A DNA stretch of 64,000 nucleotides from positions 1-64,000 of the forward strand of contig JAJLPB010000022.1 in assembly GCA_025548565.1 (NCBI GenBank), in the 5' to 3' direction. The stretch comes from Rugamonas sp. A1-17. GTDB lineage: Bacteria; Pseudomonadota; Gammaproteobacteria; Burkholderiales; Burkholderiaceae_D. Below are positions 39,664 to 48,363 of the stretch, piece by piece. Below the pieces are notes generated by a model. The model saw only the letters and a program-made list of their open reading frames with translations. It was not told where the DNA came from and did not search any database. How positions within the stretch are numbered: the first letter of the stretch is position 1; every line of letters begins with the position of its first letter. The translations under genes were made by a program, and so were the position numbers.

Positions 39664-40389
39664 TCAAAAATCCGCGTATCGAGGTAGCAGGTCTTGGTCG
39701 ACCAATCGGATTTCGATGGCGTTGGCGATCTTGACGTGTTCTGGATTTTCATCCGAGAACGGCGCGTCGGTGACGCTGACGATGACGGTCCCGATCTGAT
39801 TTTTATTTCCTTTCGCGTCCTTTCCTATCACGGGCACGAGCGCTCGGGCCTCCGGGACCTCCTGGACAGTCAGCACGCGCGGCAGGTAAAGCATCCAACC
39901 AACTCCAGGCCGATCTTTGAAAATCTTCTTGTCGAAGTAGGCAGCCGTTTCGCACGATACAGCCGCAGGGGCGAACAGGCCAGCGGTCTTGAAAATGGCC
40001 TTCAAGACGGGATCCACAGTCGTCGAAAACGCCGCTGGCTTTGCTCTGAGCACAAGCATGCTTGTTTCCGGCGCAATCCGCCCGACATATTGCAGCGACG
40101 CTCCTTCCGGGCCTTCCCTTCCATTCCACATGCTGACGATCTTGGGATCGACGACCGCTTTCAGTGATTCTGTAAGCACGGCAAGAGCCGCTGGCGTAGG
40201 GCCTGCGGCGTCAAAGACCTCATAACGGTTGGCCTCATCCTTGGTGTTGCCCTTCAAGAGCCAATCATCGAGCAACGGCGAACACGCCTTCAATTCCTGA
40301 CGGATTGAATGTAGCTCCGTCAATATGGCGTGCACATGCAGCGGGCCAGGTTGCCGGAAAATGGTGGTCAGTTCATATGGTCGCTTCAT
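39664..40389 (-). CDS. Imm52-like immunity protein (241 aa)
   Basis: ATG 40389 overlaps the TGA of the toxin gene (ATGA). The protein has the features I associate with the immunity 52 family: an N-terminal LTTIFRQPGPLHVHAIL, a DAAGPTPAALAVL helix, and the C-terminal HVKIANAIEIRL. Imm52 proteins occur next to Tox-REase-5 toxins and protect the producer by binding the toxin. The order toxin then immunity and the overlap support this. Confidence 0.7.
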   Translation of the reverse strand: MKRPYELTTIFRQPGPLHVHAILTELHSIRQELKACSPLLDDWLLKGNTKDEANRYEVFDAAGPTPAALAVLTESLKAVVDPKIVSMWNGREGPEGASLQYVGRIAPETSMLVLRAKPAAFSTTVDPVLKAIFKTAGLFAPAAVSCETAAYFDKKIFKDRPGVGWMLYLPRVLTVQEVPEARALVPVIGKDAKGNKNQIGTVIVSVTDAPFSDENPEHVKIANAIEIRLVDQDLLPRYADF

Positions 40390-40979
40390 GGCTGGAATAC
40401 CGTTTCGATGGGGAGCCGCATTGCGGAGAATACTTTGGAAAAGAATCGGTAGCTCTTGGGCTGCATGAAGTGCCACCTCAATTGAACAGGGGGTTGAGGC
40501 TTGGCCACGACCGACTGCGCTGTTGCCTGGGTCATGATCGGCTCGTCACCCTTCCACCACTCCCTTGGATCACCGAAGTCGTCGAAGAACTGATCGTACT
40601 TCGCCTTGGTTTCCTTGAGCATGCACTGGCTGGAATCGAAGCCGTCAAAATCCACCCCACTAAACTTCCATTCCGTCAGAAAGCCAGCCGGCGCAGGAGG
40701 CATCTGCGCGATACGCATCTGGTAGGTGATGGCGTCATCCGACCAACCCGCAGTATTGCGCAAGGACGGCGTTCCCTTGTCCGGTGCGCAGTCTTTGCAC
40801 TTTTCCTTGCTTTTGGCTTGTGCATCGGTGCGTGCGATCGGTGAGGACCTGGCTTCGTCGGCTTCCTTTTGGCGCTTGCGCGCAGCGTCGCCGGCGGCAC
40901 CGGCTACCGCGCCTGCGCCGAGCGCCACGATCACTCGCGCCGCTGCTGCTTCGATCGCGGTATATGCAAGAGATACCAT
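40386..40979 (-). CDS. Tox-REase-5-like nuclease toxin (197 aa)
   Basis: An Ala-rich hydrophobic N-terminus (residues 1-30) is followed by a basic linker with two Cys (EKCKDCAP). The C-terminal domain shows FSGVDFDGFDSSQCMLKETK and AKYDQFF, the restriction-endonuclease-like core (D...E-x-K) of the Tox-REase-5 group. Such domains are DNases delivered by type VI secretion. The N-terminus looks like a delivery or trafficking segment. It is encoded after the PAAR and adaptor genes, as in effector cassettes. Confidence 0.65.
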   Translation of the reverse strand: MVSLAYTAIEAAAARVIVALGAGAVAGAAGDAARKRQKEADEARSSPIARTDAQAKSKEKCKDCAPDKGTPSLRNTAGWSDDAITYQMRIAQMPPAPAGFLTEWKFSGVDFDGFDSSQCMLKETKAKYDQFFDDFGDPREWWKGDEPIMTQATAQSVVAKPQPPVQLRWHFMQPKSYRFFSKVFSAMRLPIETVFQP

Positions 40980-41326
40980 TAATGCCCTCCTTCGAGTTTC
41001 CAGTTCACCAAAACGAGTAGGTCGTCGAGCCGTTGTTCCGGCGTGGCACCTGGTTTGCGCAGATAGGCGTTGATCGGCACCTCGTCGTGTATACGTGGTG
41101 CATCCGCCGCCAAATACAGCAGGCGCACGATGTGCGGCGTTGACGTGAGCCCAATGCGGGCCGCGTAGTCTTGCGCGGCTTGCATACGGTTTTCCACAGT
41201 GTCACGCCCAGGTTGATCCAGCATGTCGGGGCGGCTGGCCAAGAACTGATCGCACACGGCCACCACGAATTGCCGTGTGTCACGTACCTGTAGCTCTTCC
41301 CATTGGGCTTGACTAAGCTTGAGCAT
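40979..41326 (-). CDS. Small T6SS cassette protein of unknown role (115 aa)
   Basis: ATG 41326 follows AGGGAGGCGGC, and its stop overlaps the start of the toxin gene (TAATG). Helical and acidic, with the pattern FVVAVCDQFLASRPDM. It lies between the DUF4123 adaptor and the toxin, a position often taken by a second chaperone or accessory gene. Confidence 0.55.
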   Translation of the reverse strand: MLKLSQAQWEELQVRDTRQFVVAVCDQFLASRPDMLDQPGRDTVENRMQAAQDYAARIGLTSTPHIVRLLYLAADAPRIHDEVPINAYLRKPGATPEQRLDDLLVLVNWKLEGGH

Positions 41327-41822
41327 GCCGCCTCCCTATCCAGACCCGCTGCCCCTTGTGCAGCAGATGCCATTCGTGGATGTGGGCGAAGAACGTTTCA
41401 CTCTGGGCCGGTTCCAGCACCTCGGCCAGACTGACCAGCACGCGCGGATCCCAGAAACGCAGCAGCGCAGACCGTCCGTCCGGCAGTTCGGTGTCGAGAT
41501 TGAGTTGCAGCAGTTGCGCCAGGCCTTCCAGGGTTTGCGGGGCGATCAGCCAACTGACTGCGGGGGCGGCATGTTCCAACGCGACCAGTGCCTCCACCAT
41601 CTCGGCGCCAACTTGTTCAGCATCGATCAGCCACGGCCCGGCATGGCCTAGGGCTTCGTCTTGCGTGTCTGCGAATAATGACCGGAATCCCACCCGCGTC
41701 AAGCACGGTTCGCCGAAATGGGTGCGGTACTGCGCGCCTTCGACCAACGCGTACAAACGCAACGGACCTATGCTCTGCTGCAATTGCTCGAGCCGCGTCA
41801 CCACGTCGGGCGGCGCACTCAA
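41313..41822 (-). CDS. DUF4123 T6SS effector adaptor (169 aa)
   Basis: TTG 41822 overlaps the TGA of the PAAR gene. The sequence RLYALVEGAQYRTHF, GPWLIDAEQV and LRFWDPRVLVSLAEVL matches the DUF4123 adaptor family, which loads a specific effector onto VgrG/PAAR. It is encoded between PAAR and toxin, the normal order. Confidence 0.7.
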   Translation of the reverse strand: MSAPPDVVTRLEQLQQSIGPLRLYALVEGAQYRTHFGEPCLTRVGFRSLFADTQDEALGHAGPWLIDAEQVGAEMVEALVALEHAAPAVSWLIAPQTLEGLAQLLQLNLDTELPDGRSALLRFWDPRVLVSLAEVLEPAQSETFFAHIHEWHLLHKGQRVWIGRRHAQA

Positions 41823-42235
41823 TCGCGCACCACGGTCGCGCTGCCGGTGGCGGCCGCCTTGAGCAGGCAGTCCAGGCAGATACCCGATCCCGTACTTGAC
41901 GCGATTTGCGATGCCGCCGCCAGGGCTTCGGCTTTTTCTGCGGCGGCCGGATCACCGATCGACGATTCGTCGGACCAAGTCGTGGTGATCTGGCTGGAAA
42001 TCAATTTCGCTCCGCATGCGGTCGAGTCCATGTGGCGCGCATAGCCGTTGCCACCGCCGTCCACAAGGTCGCCAGGCCCAGACGTAATCGGGAAGGTACC
42101 CTTGCACTTGGGGCAAACGGTCATGTCGCCGACACGCGCGACACTCTTGCCGTGGATTTCAAAGGTCAAATCGGCACCGATGACAGTGCCGCCGTGACTG
42201 GTCTTGTCGCCCATAACGATGAGAGGTCTGCTCAA
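41819..42235 (-). CDS. PAAR-domain protein of a T6SS spike (138 aa)
   Basis: TTG 42235 follows CAGGAGCATCAA. The N-terminal 90 residues carry the PAAR repeats: GDKTSHGGTVI, VARVGDMTVCPKC, GTFPI and HMDSTACGAKL. PAAR proteins cap the VgrG spike and carry effectors. No VgrG or other T6SS structural gene is in the window, so the cassette must use the host's apparatus. The C-terminal 50 residues contain a CLDC motif of unknown use. Confidence 0.8.
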   Translation of the reverse strand: MSRPLIVMGDKTSHGGTVIGADLTFEIHGKSVARVGDMTVCPKCKGTFPITSGPGDLVDGGGNGYARHMDSTACGAKLISSQITTTWSDESSIGDPAAAEKAEALAAASQIASSTGSGICLDCLLKAAATGSATVVRD

Positions 42236-42443
42236 TTGATGCTCCTGACCGGGATACCCGTAACGCGATTAGTTATCTTTATAGCACATTTATTTATTTT
42301 GTTATGGCGCGCACGCTTCAGATCTCACATCTTTGGCGTAGGAATTAGTGTTGGGCTTGACGGCATAACTCAGAAGCGCATGAACGAGTGACGGCCGCAA
42401 TCTGTGCCCACTTTTCGATGCGCGCGACCGGATTCCGGAGCTG

Positions 42444-43721
42444 CTACTCTATCCCTTCAGCTTGGCTCTCATTACGGATGATCGATTTCACGACACTGAT
42501 CGCCGCCGCCTCGAGTGCAACGATATTGTCTTCCTGTAGCGACGCCCAAGCCGATGCGTGCCGGCGGCTGTGCTGCACCCAAAGGTAGTGGACCTGTTTG
42601 AGCGTGATGGCGACGTCGATGGAATCTAATTCGGCGATAAGCCTCAAGCAATCGGCGACTCGGTCCTTGGATACCGAGGAAATTTCCGACTGCGGAATCG
42701 CATCGCTCGCGAGCTCGATGTTCTTCTTGCTCCGATCAGGCACGTCTAATTGCCCGGGCCTTCCAAACGTCCCGTAATACGACCCGGTGATGTTCAGGCG
42801 AGAGTGCCCCAGGTTTTCACTTACCTGCGCACGGATGACGTTCAAGTCGTCTCGGTTCATCTGACCACCAGTTCCTCCGAGAGTTGGAGGAAGCACCCGC
42901 GCAATGAGAGCGGAATTTTCTGCATACTCAGCACGTAAGCCATGGCCGGTAGGACCGTCTGCAAGTTTCGTGATGCCAATTCTCGCCATAAGTTCGTTGT
43001 ATCGTCGGATGGAATATTGAAGCGTTGCGTCTTTCCCGTGCCTGGTAACGTACCAGCCGATATATTCATTCTTTTTGATGCGCCCTTTGACGTAATCGAG
43101 AACATTTCTCTGCTCGATAGTATCGATGTAGACATGGCGCGGCCTGCCCCCTTTTGTTCCGAGATAGACATTAAGGTGATCACCCTGATCCGATTTCCAC
43201 GGCTGGTGGCGTACGACCTCTTCACGGCGAAGTCCAAAAGCCAACATCATGCGCAGCATCAACCCAAACCGTTCGTCGAGCGCGTCGGCCAACTCAATTT
43301 TCTCGGCGATGTTGACGCCTTGCTCTGTCCACGATTTACTGGTTTTAGTTATTTTCGATACTCGTAACTGCTCTTTTTCGACGTGAGGAAGATAATGTGC
43401 TAACGACTTAACCATTCCCTTTTTATTCACCCATCCGGCGAATACGCGCAGTTTTGATAAGTAATCTTGCATCGTGGACGATGCTTTATTTTCCTTGTGC
43501 CAATACTCGCATAGCACCTTAATGTGCAGTTCAGTCAGGTTGCGGGGATTTTCGATCCGAAAGCCTAGTTCGTGGAGACGATCTAAGCACATGCCTAAGA
43601 CCTCGCCGTAACTCGTCGTAGTGCGATGGCTTGCTACCCGACCATTAGTGCGTTTCGTGGCGTTCTCTTTCAAAATCGTGCTCAAGATTCCATGCACTTT
43701 ACTATTTTCCATAGTACTCAC
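42444..43721 (-). CDS. Tyrosine recombinase, integrase family (425 aa)
   Basis: The catalytic domain shows Arg in GLRREEVVRH, His-x-x-Arg in HGLRAEYAENS, and the final LGHSRLNITGSYYG with the nucleophile Tyr. The N-terminal 150 residues form a SAM-like DNA-binding domain. Length and style fit the Integrase_1 type found in mobile elements. It sits at the right end of the T6SS cassette and next to the transfer region, and could have integrated either. Confidence 0.8.
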   Translation of the reverse strand: MSTMENSKVHGILSTILKENATKRTNGRVASHRTTTSYGEVLGMCLDRLHELGFRIENPRNLTELHIKVLCEYWHKENKASSTMQDYLSKLRVFAGWVNKKGMVKSLAHYLPHVEKEQLRVSKITKTSKSWTEQGVNIAEKIELADALDERFGLMLRMMLAFGLRREEVVRHQPWKSDQGDHLNVYLGTKGGRPRHVYIDTIEQRNVLDYVKGRIKKNEYIGWYVTRHGKDATLQYSIRRYNELMARIGITKLADGPTGHGLRAEYAENSALIARVLPPTLGGTGGQMNRDDLNVIRAQVSENLGHSRLNITGSYYGTFGRPGQLDVPDRSKKNIELASDAIPQSEISSVSKDRVADCLRLIAELDSIDVAITLKQVHYLWVQHSRRHASAWASLQEDNIVALEAAAISVVKSIIRNESQAEGIE

Positions 43722-44653
43722 CTAATTCAGTAAAATTTGTCGTCCTCAAAAGCATATTTATTCAAAGTCGTCGACCTAAAATAAATATGCCTCGGGATCG
43801 CAACAGCAACGGGTGATGGCCCTTCTTAAGAATACTCGCTTCGATTTGCATCCCATCAATTGCTATTTTTGCAAATCGCCCGACCCTTACGGTTACGGGT
43901 TACTTGCCCTTGAGCAAGTTTCGGTCTGTTCACGCGGTCCTCGCGTAGCGCATCCAGCCTTAGCCGGTTGTGGGGTGGCGCTATCACCCTTTCATTTTCT
44001 ATCCTTCCCGCCCTCAGGCGTCGCAACTTTCGATCCCCCTAGCCGTGCCATTTCACGGTTCAGGACATGTGGGCGAAGTACCCATCGCTGCTCTTTCTTT
44101 CTTCGGCGTGAACGCTCATGGGCGTCGTTTTGATAGCGCTCGTCCGTACCAGGTCCCAGATGGACGAGGAGGAAGGAATTGACGCTTAGGAGGAGGTCTT
44201 GACCGTGACGGTCGGAGGGTGTGTCTCACTTGCGTAAAACACGTTTAGTAGCTCTTTAGTATTCGTAAATGCCTCGTTTGCCGCATACGTCTGCGGTTGC
44301 CTCAGCACTCAGTATTCTCTGGTATTAGGAACTTGGTAGGGAAAAAATGCCGGCGCTCGATACGCTCAAACGAGCGCAAAGAAAAGCCAGCTGGCGATTG
44401 GTCATGCCATACGACTGATGGCTAAGTATGCCGCGATGCGGCAGTTGAATTCTTTGCTCTCCAGGACTGGACAGCGAAGAGGTGAAAGAGGTGTGAAACG
44501 GGGAAAAACCTGCCGAGAACCGGCGAGAGTGATTCTATGGGAGTAGACAGCCTGACGCAACTCGTATTTTCAGCGGAGGACATCGAGCCAGCAATGCTTG
44601 AAAGTTTTTGAAGTCAAATTGGTTGTCGCATTTGTACCGATGTAGTACTCCGC
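43722..44653. other. Non-coding, hairpin-rich candidate oriT region
   Basis: About 930 bases without a supported gene, upstream of the traK-like gene, where IncP-type plasmids have oriT. Visible hairpins: GACCG-TGA-CGGTC near 44200, CGCTCG...CGAGCG near 44355-44377, TGCCGC-GAT-GCGGCA near 44429-44443, and GCCG-AGAAC-CGGC near 44510. I could not assign a nick site. A 106-codon forward frame at 43813 looks like chance. Confidence 0.4.
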
Positions 44654-44752
44654 AGGTGACAACTCGGGAATACTTCGAAAACACCAAGGTGACAATCACG
44701 GAACACTCTGAGTACACGTAGGGGACACTTCGGGGACACTTAAGGGACAACG
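44654..44752 (+). repeat. Nine 11-bp direct repeats (iterons) upstream of the traK-like gene
   Basis: Nine consecutive 11-base units begin at 44654 and every 11 bases after it. The best copies are AGGGGACACTT (44720) and CGGGGACACTT (44731); consensus NGGGGACACTT with A at position 6 in every copy and A at position 8 in every copy. One unit per DNA turn would place a bound protein on one face. The StbA protein of R388 binds repeats of the same 11-bp period upstream of its own gene. Confidence 0.75.
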
Positions 44753-44886
44753 TATTCGGTCCTCAACGAATCCGAGTCATTTTCCTGCCGGTTTCAATGT
44801 GACTATTTCGGCGCCTCCAAATACAGTTCCTTTCTAACTGCCGAAGCAACGAAGCTGTCGCGAAGAATCCCAAGTCCACACCTGTT

Positions 44887-45261
44887 ATGCACAAACTCAA
44901 CGAACCGACAGAACTTCTGCTTGACCCGGTAGTTGCCCAGGCTAGCATCTCGGCGACCAGGCGATTGGAAGCGTACCTTTCTGCCATCGAGGAATCCATG
45001 GCAAGCGGAGTACCTCGTCGTGTGATCTTGGAGTATTTGAATGCCAACGGATTTCAACTTTCGATGGCTAGTTTCGCAACAATGCTTAAGCGGATCAGAA
45101 AGAGAAAAACGGCCCAGCCAAAAGACCCGACGCCTCAAGAAAAGGCTGTTTCTACACCGGCGGTACGTGAGAATGTTTCGCGGCCAATATTAGCAACTGA
45201 AACTCGCAAGTTTAATTATGACGCCCACTCTAATGTCGGGTGGACGCGAGCAAAAACCTAA
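44887..45261 (+). CDS. TraK/StbA-like DNA-binding protein (124 aa)
   Basis: The segment MASGVPRRVILEYLNANGFQ, LSMASFATMLKRIRKRK is a helix-turn-helix like that of TraK (IncP) and StbA. These proteins bind repeats near oriT and control transfer or plasmid positioning. It lies 134 bases downstream of the iteron array and directly before the TraL-like gene, in the TraK-TraL-TraM order. ATG 44887 lacks a good ribosome binding site. The C-terminal 50 residues are Pro/Thr-rich and probably disordered. Confidence 0.65.
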   Translation: MHKLNEPTELLLDPVVAQASISATRRLEAYLSAIEESMASGVPRRVILEYLNANGFQLSMASFATMLKRIRKRKTAQPKDPTPQEKAVSTPAVRENVSRPILATETRKFNYDAHSNVGWTRAKT

Positions 45262-45272
45262 AGGACCTATAC

Positions 45273-45992
45273 ATGAGCACTATTCACCTCGTTCTGACCG
45301 GCAAAGGCGGCGTCGGAAAATCCTATATTTCGACCATACTTGCTCAGTATCTTCCCCCGGATACTTTTTGCGGTGATACCGATCCGAGTAACCCAACGTT
45401 CACAAGTTATAAAGCCATTGGCGCAAGGCACTTCAACATCATGACCGATGATATGAACATCGACAAAAGCCGTTTCGATGCCTTGATGGATATCATGCTC
45501 GAACATGAGGGTGATTGTTTGGTAGATAACGGGTCGTCCTCATTCTTGCCGATGATGGCATATATTTTGGAAAACAATGTGATCGACTTTTTGCAGGAAG
45601 CGGGTAAGACGGTAGTTATTCATTCCGTCCTTATCGGTGGCTTAGGGCTGGAAGAAACCACTCGCGGCGTATCGTCGTTATTGCAGTCTCAAGTGGCACC
45701 AATCGTAATTTGGGAGAACGAGTTGTACGGCCCGGTGGAGATGAATGGCATGCGCTTCGCCGACACTGACGCTTATTCCAAACACAAGGAGCGCATCCTG
45801 GGTATTGTCCGAATCGCTGCCCGCGGCGCCGATACCTACGGCAAGGACTTGCACAGAATGACCAGCCAGAAGTTGACCTTCGACGAGGTCGACCAGTCCA
45901 CAGAATTCGGTGCCTTCAATAAGCAACGCATGCGAACCGTTCGGCGCGACATTTTCAAGCAACTGGACCAACTGGACTTTTCCGCACGCTAA
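45273..45992 (+). CDS. TraL/StbB-like P-loop ATPase (239 aa)
   Basis: The deviant Walker A GKGGVGKS is at residues 10-17. The pattern closely follows IncP TraL: DTDPSNPTF, HFNIM, CLVDNGSSSFLPMMAYILEN, TVVIHSVLIGG and KLTFDEV. TraL/StbB proteins are ParA/MinD-like ATPases needed with TraK/StbA for transfer or plasmid positioning. ATG 45273 follows AAAGGACCTATAC. The next gene's ATG is inside the stop codon region (TAAATG). Confidence 0.8.
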   Translation: MSTIHLVLTGKGGVGKSYISTILAQYLPPDTFCGDTDPSNPTFTSYKAIGARHFNIMTDDMNIDKSRFDALMDIMLEHEGDCLVDNGSSSFLPMMAYILENNVIDFLQEAGKTVVIHSVLIGGLGLEETTRGVSSLLQSQVAPIVIWENELYGPVEMNGMRFADTDAYSKHKERILGIVRIAARGADTYGKDLHRMTSQKLTFDEVDQSTEFGAFNKQRMRTVRRDIFKQLDQLDFSAR

Positions 45993-46601
45993 ATGATCGA
46001 TCTCGAGGAACAAAAACGGCTTGTGGTGGAGATATTTGCGATCACAGGCTGCAAAGTAGACGCTGACGACCCTGTGATCGTAGCGGCCCTCTTCTACTCT
46101 GAGAACCTGCGTACCAGTCTCCAGGCTCATCAAAAGCAGGTGGAGAAGGTCCGTGCGGAGAGTCGACTGGAAATTGCGCAACTTCATTCTGCAAGCCTTG
46201 AGCAATTCCAGAAGGCGATCGATACAGCTGTTAAACAGCTTTCGAGCCAAGCCGATACGAGCCGGGTGCGGTTAGACAAGCAGTTCGCCGACCTTATCAC
46301 CGTCGCCAAGCAGGCAGCTCATGGTGAAGTCCCTGGTATCAAGCGAGAGTTGGGTGCGTTTTTTGATGGGTTGCGCAAAGCCGTTAAGCCAAAGTTGGAA
46401 GATGAGTTCCCTATGACGCTGACGAAATTGGGATGCTGCTTGGCCATCGCGGCCGCAGCGTCTGTCTTTGGAACCGCCATCTGGTTCGGCAAGGTGAATA
46501 TCACGGAGATGGTCGATGCGGTAGTGGCGCAGACGCGCCAGCAGGTGTCGCCGAATGCGCCACCGGACGCAATGCAAGCTAAACGAGTGAACGCGAGATG
46601 A
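45993..46601 (+). CDS. TraM-like transfer protein with C-terminal membrane helix (202 aa)
   Basis: The start LEEQKRLVVEIF, then VDADDPVIVAALF, matches the beginning of IncP TraM. A coiled coil (about residues 35-100) follows, and a transmembrane helix near residues 143-165 (LGCCLAIAAAASVFGTAIW) anchors it. The third position after TraK and TraL agrees. The stop overlaps the next start (ATGA). Confidence 0.6.
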   Translation: MIDLEEQKRLVVEIFAITGCKVDADDPVIVAALFYSENLRTSLQAHQKQVEKVRAESRLEIAQLHSASLEQFQKAIDTAVKQLSSQADTSRVRLDKQFADLITVAKQAAHGEVPGIKRELGAFFDGLRKAVKPKLEDEFPMTLTKLGCCLAIAAAASVFGTAIWFGKVNITEMVDAVVAQTRQQVSPNAPPDAMQAKRVNAR

Positions 46602-47149
46602 GCCCCACTACCCACACTCACTTGACAGTCTTGCAGATTATTGAACGTGGTTGGACCAGACGCATGATCGACCTCTTTCTGGGCGATGCAGACCTGCAAA
46701 CACGACCAGGCCATCGTAGCGGCCGCCCTGCTCGCCTCTACTGCGTATCGAGAATCCTTCAAGCCGAATCGAACAATGAGGAATTCCAGGCTGAGTTGGA
46801 TATGTCAAGGTTTCACGCTAGTCGATCGCAGCGGCGCATCGAGGCGAAGAGGGAAACGCTATTGAGCTATGTTGCGCTACTGCCGATGCCGGCGCTGGTG
46901 CAGCCCTATACCGCTGTGCTTAGTTCGGCACGAAATGCCAATGTCCTGCATACAGGCGCTTCGCCCGATCGGGTTGCATTGGACTATCTGTTGGGTACTA
47001 TGAATTCACTGGGTCTCTCGCTAAACATCTACGCGAGTCATCCTGGAGTTCGGGATGCCAGAGAAGCGCTGAGGATTCGCATCCTCAAACACATCCGCGA
47101 GCACTATCCAATGCTATCCGCCGAAGTCGACCTAATGTTGGTCAAGTGA
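46598..47149 (+). CDS. Unknown protein of the transfer operon (183 aa)
   Basis: ATG 46598 overlaps the preceding stop. Helical throughout, with an N-terminal basic region (RGWTRRMIDLFLG) that could be a winged helix. I do not recognise it. It is probably co-translated with the TraM-like gene. Confidence 0.55.
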   Translation: MSPTTHTHLTVLQIIERGWTRRMIDLFLGDADLQTRPGHRSGRPARLYCVSRILQAESNNEEFQAELDMSRFHASRSQRRIEAKRETLLSYVALLPMPALVQPYTAVLSSARNANVLHTGASPDRVALDYLLGTMNSLGLSLNIYASHPGVRDAREALRIRILKHIREHYPMLSAEVDLMLVK

Positions 47150-47192
47150 CTTTGACGGAAGTGAATTCGAAGTCTCAACCAGGAGGGCAACA

Positions 47193-47588
47193 ATGGGCCA
47201 TAACATCACGAACGAGTCGATCTGGGGTACTGACTTCGCAGCGCGGGAACGGCGCTTGGCTATCGCAAAGGTTCCAGCCATGCGCCGCCGCAAGGACGAA
47301 TACTTGGCCGCAGGGCTGCCGGCGCGCGGTGTTTGGGGGCGCGACGTTTCGGCGATGGATGCGCGGTCAGTCAAACGCTCGCTGCGTGGCTCAGGCGGCT
47401 TGCGCGTGTGGTGGTGGCGTATCGCAAGCCATGTGCTCGGCAAAGTCCACAGCGGCTCGATGGAGCATGTGATGTACGATTACCATCGCAGTCATCATGC
47501 CGTTACGTTTTTCGGTCTTGAATTCAAACGTGACCTGGTTGACCTGGCAAGAAAATTCGTAGGTACTATTTCCACGTCACGGGCATAG
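47193..47588 (+). CDS. Unknown basic protein (131 aa)
   Basis: ATG 47193 follows CCAGGAGGGCAACA. Basic and rich in Arg, Trp and His, suggesting nucleic-acid binding. Last gene of the forward transfer operon; a bidirectional terminator follows. Confidence 0.5.
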   Translation: MGHNITNESIWGTDFAARERRLAIAKVPAMRRRKDEYLAAGLPARGVWGRDVSAMDARSVKRSLRGSGGLRVWWWRIASHVLGKVHSGSMEHVMYDYHRSHHAVTFFGLEFKRDLVDLARKFVGTISTSRA

Positions 47589-47611
47589 ATGACTCCGGCA
47601 GGTTGAATTGG

Positions 47612-47638
47612 AAAAAAGGCGCCCGCAGCGCCTTTTTA
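47612..47638. terminator. Bidirectional rho-independent terminator
   Basis: AAAAAAGGCGC-CCGCA-GCGCCTTTTT between two converging operons: the stem is flanked by A on one side and T on the other, so it works in both directions. Confidence 0.8.
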
Positions 47639-47673
47639 TATTTGAATCGAGATACCTCAGCCTTCAAGCCGGA

Positions 47674-48363
47674 TTAGTTCAGGAAGTCGGACAAATTGAC
47701 TTTCCAAGTTGCGCCGCAGACTTGTTTTACTGTAGCGTTGTACTGGCATTCGCCATAGTCCCTACCGGGTGGGATATATCCGCCATTTCCCCCCAGAGCA
47801 GTCGAACCTGAGTCGATTTGCTCTAAGGCTCGTTTGACATCCCCAGCGAATGGAATGGTTCCAGTGGTCAAAACGTTGCCGTTGACGACCGGCGCAAGCA
47901 CGACCAACATCTCGTCGGCACCCGTCGGCACCCCAGCTGCAAGCACTTGCCTTGCTATCGCGACATAGCGACCTGAGCCAGCATTAATTTGAAGCGAGCT
48001 AGGCCATACGCCCTTTGCCTGAAGGCTTGTCGCATCGAAAGCGCATGTATGGTTTGCTGCCCCAGTGGACACAGTACCGCCTGCGCCATTCGCAGGCACG
48101 TTAATGAGGCAGTGTATGCCGGCCTTGGTCGCATCTCCAGCCATGGCGGCCTCGATCTCAATGCGGTTCGCGGTAAAGTATTGAATCGCGACCTGCTGAA
48201 AACTCGACATCAAGTCGGCTGTCGAGCGGCCAGCAGCCTGGTCATCACCCTTCAATTTCATGGCCAACCCAGAGGCCAGGACGACACCGGCCACGGCTGT
48301 TGCGGCGATCATTTCGGTCATGGACCAGCCGCCGTTGTTTCGGAAATGTTGTTTCAGTTGCAT
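47674..48363 (-). CDS. Type IVb prepilin-like protein, second pilin (229 aa)
   Basis: The N-terminus NNGG-WSMTEM with a following hydrophobic helix (IAATAVAGVVLASGLAM) is a type IVb prepilin signature: a short leader ending in Gly, Trp at +1 and Glu at +5. The mature part has paired Cys (C-x...C) near the end, typical of pilins. The start overlaps the stop of the PilM-like gene. As a second pilin beside PilS it could be a minor or initiating subunit. Confidence 0.65.
   Translation of the reverse strand: MQLKQHFRNNGGWSMTEMIAATAVAGVVLASGLAMKLKGDDQAAGRSTADLMSSFQQVAIQYFTANRIEIEAAMAGDATKAGIHCLINVPANGAGGTVSTGAANHTCAFDATSLQAKGVWPSSLQINAGSGRYVAIARQVLAAGVPTGADEMLVVLAPVVNGNVLTTGTIPFAGDVKRALEQIDSGSTALGGNGGYIPPGRDYGECQYNATVKQVCGATWKVNLSDFLN

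Noticed and set aside
43813..44133. A 106-codon forward frame in the candidate oriT region
   Set aside because: No ribosome binding site, unusual composition (Pro/Ser/Arg/Phe clusters), and it crosses inverted repeats.
44200..44530. A specific oriT nick site
   Set aside because: Hairpins are present, but I could not match the IncP, IncI or R388 nick consensus with confidence.
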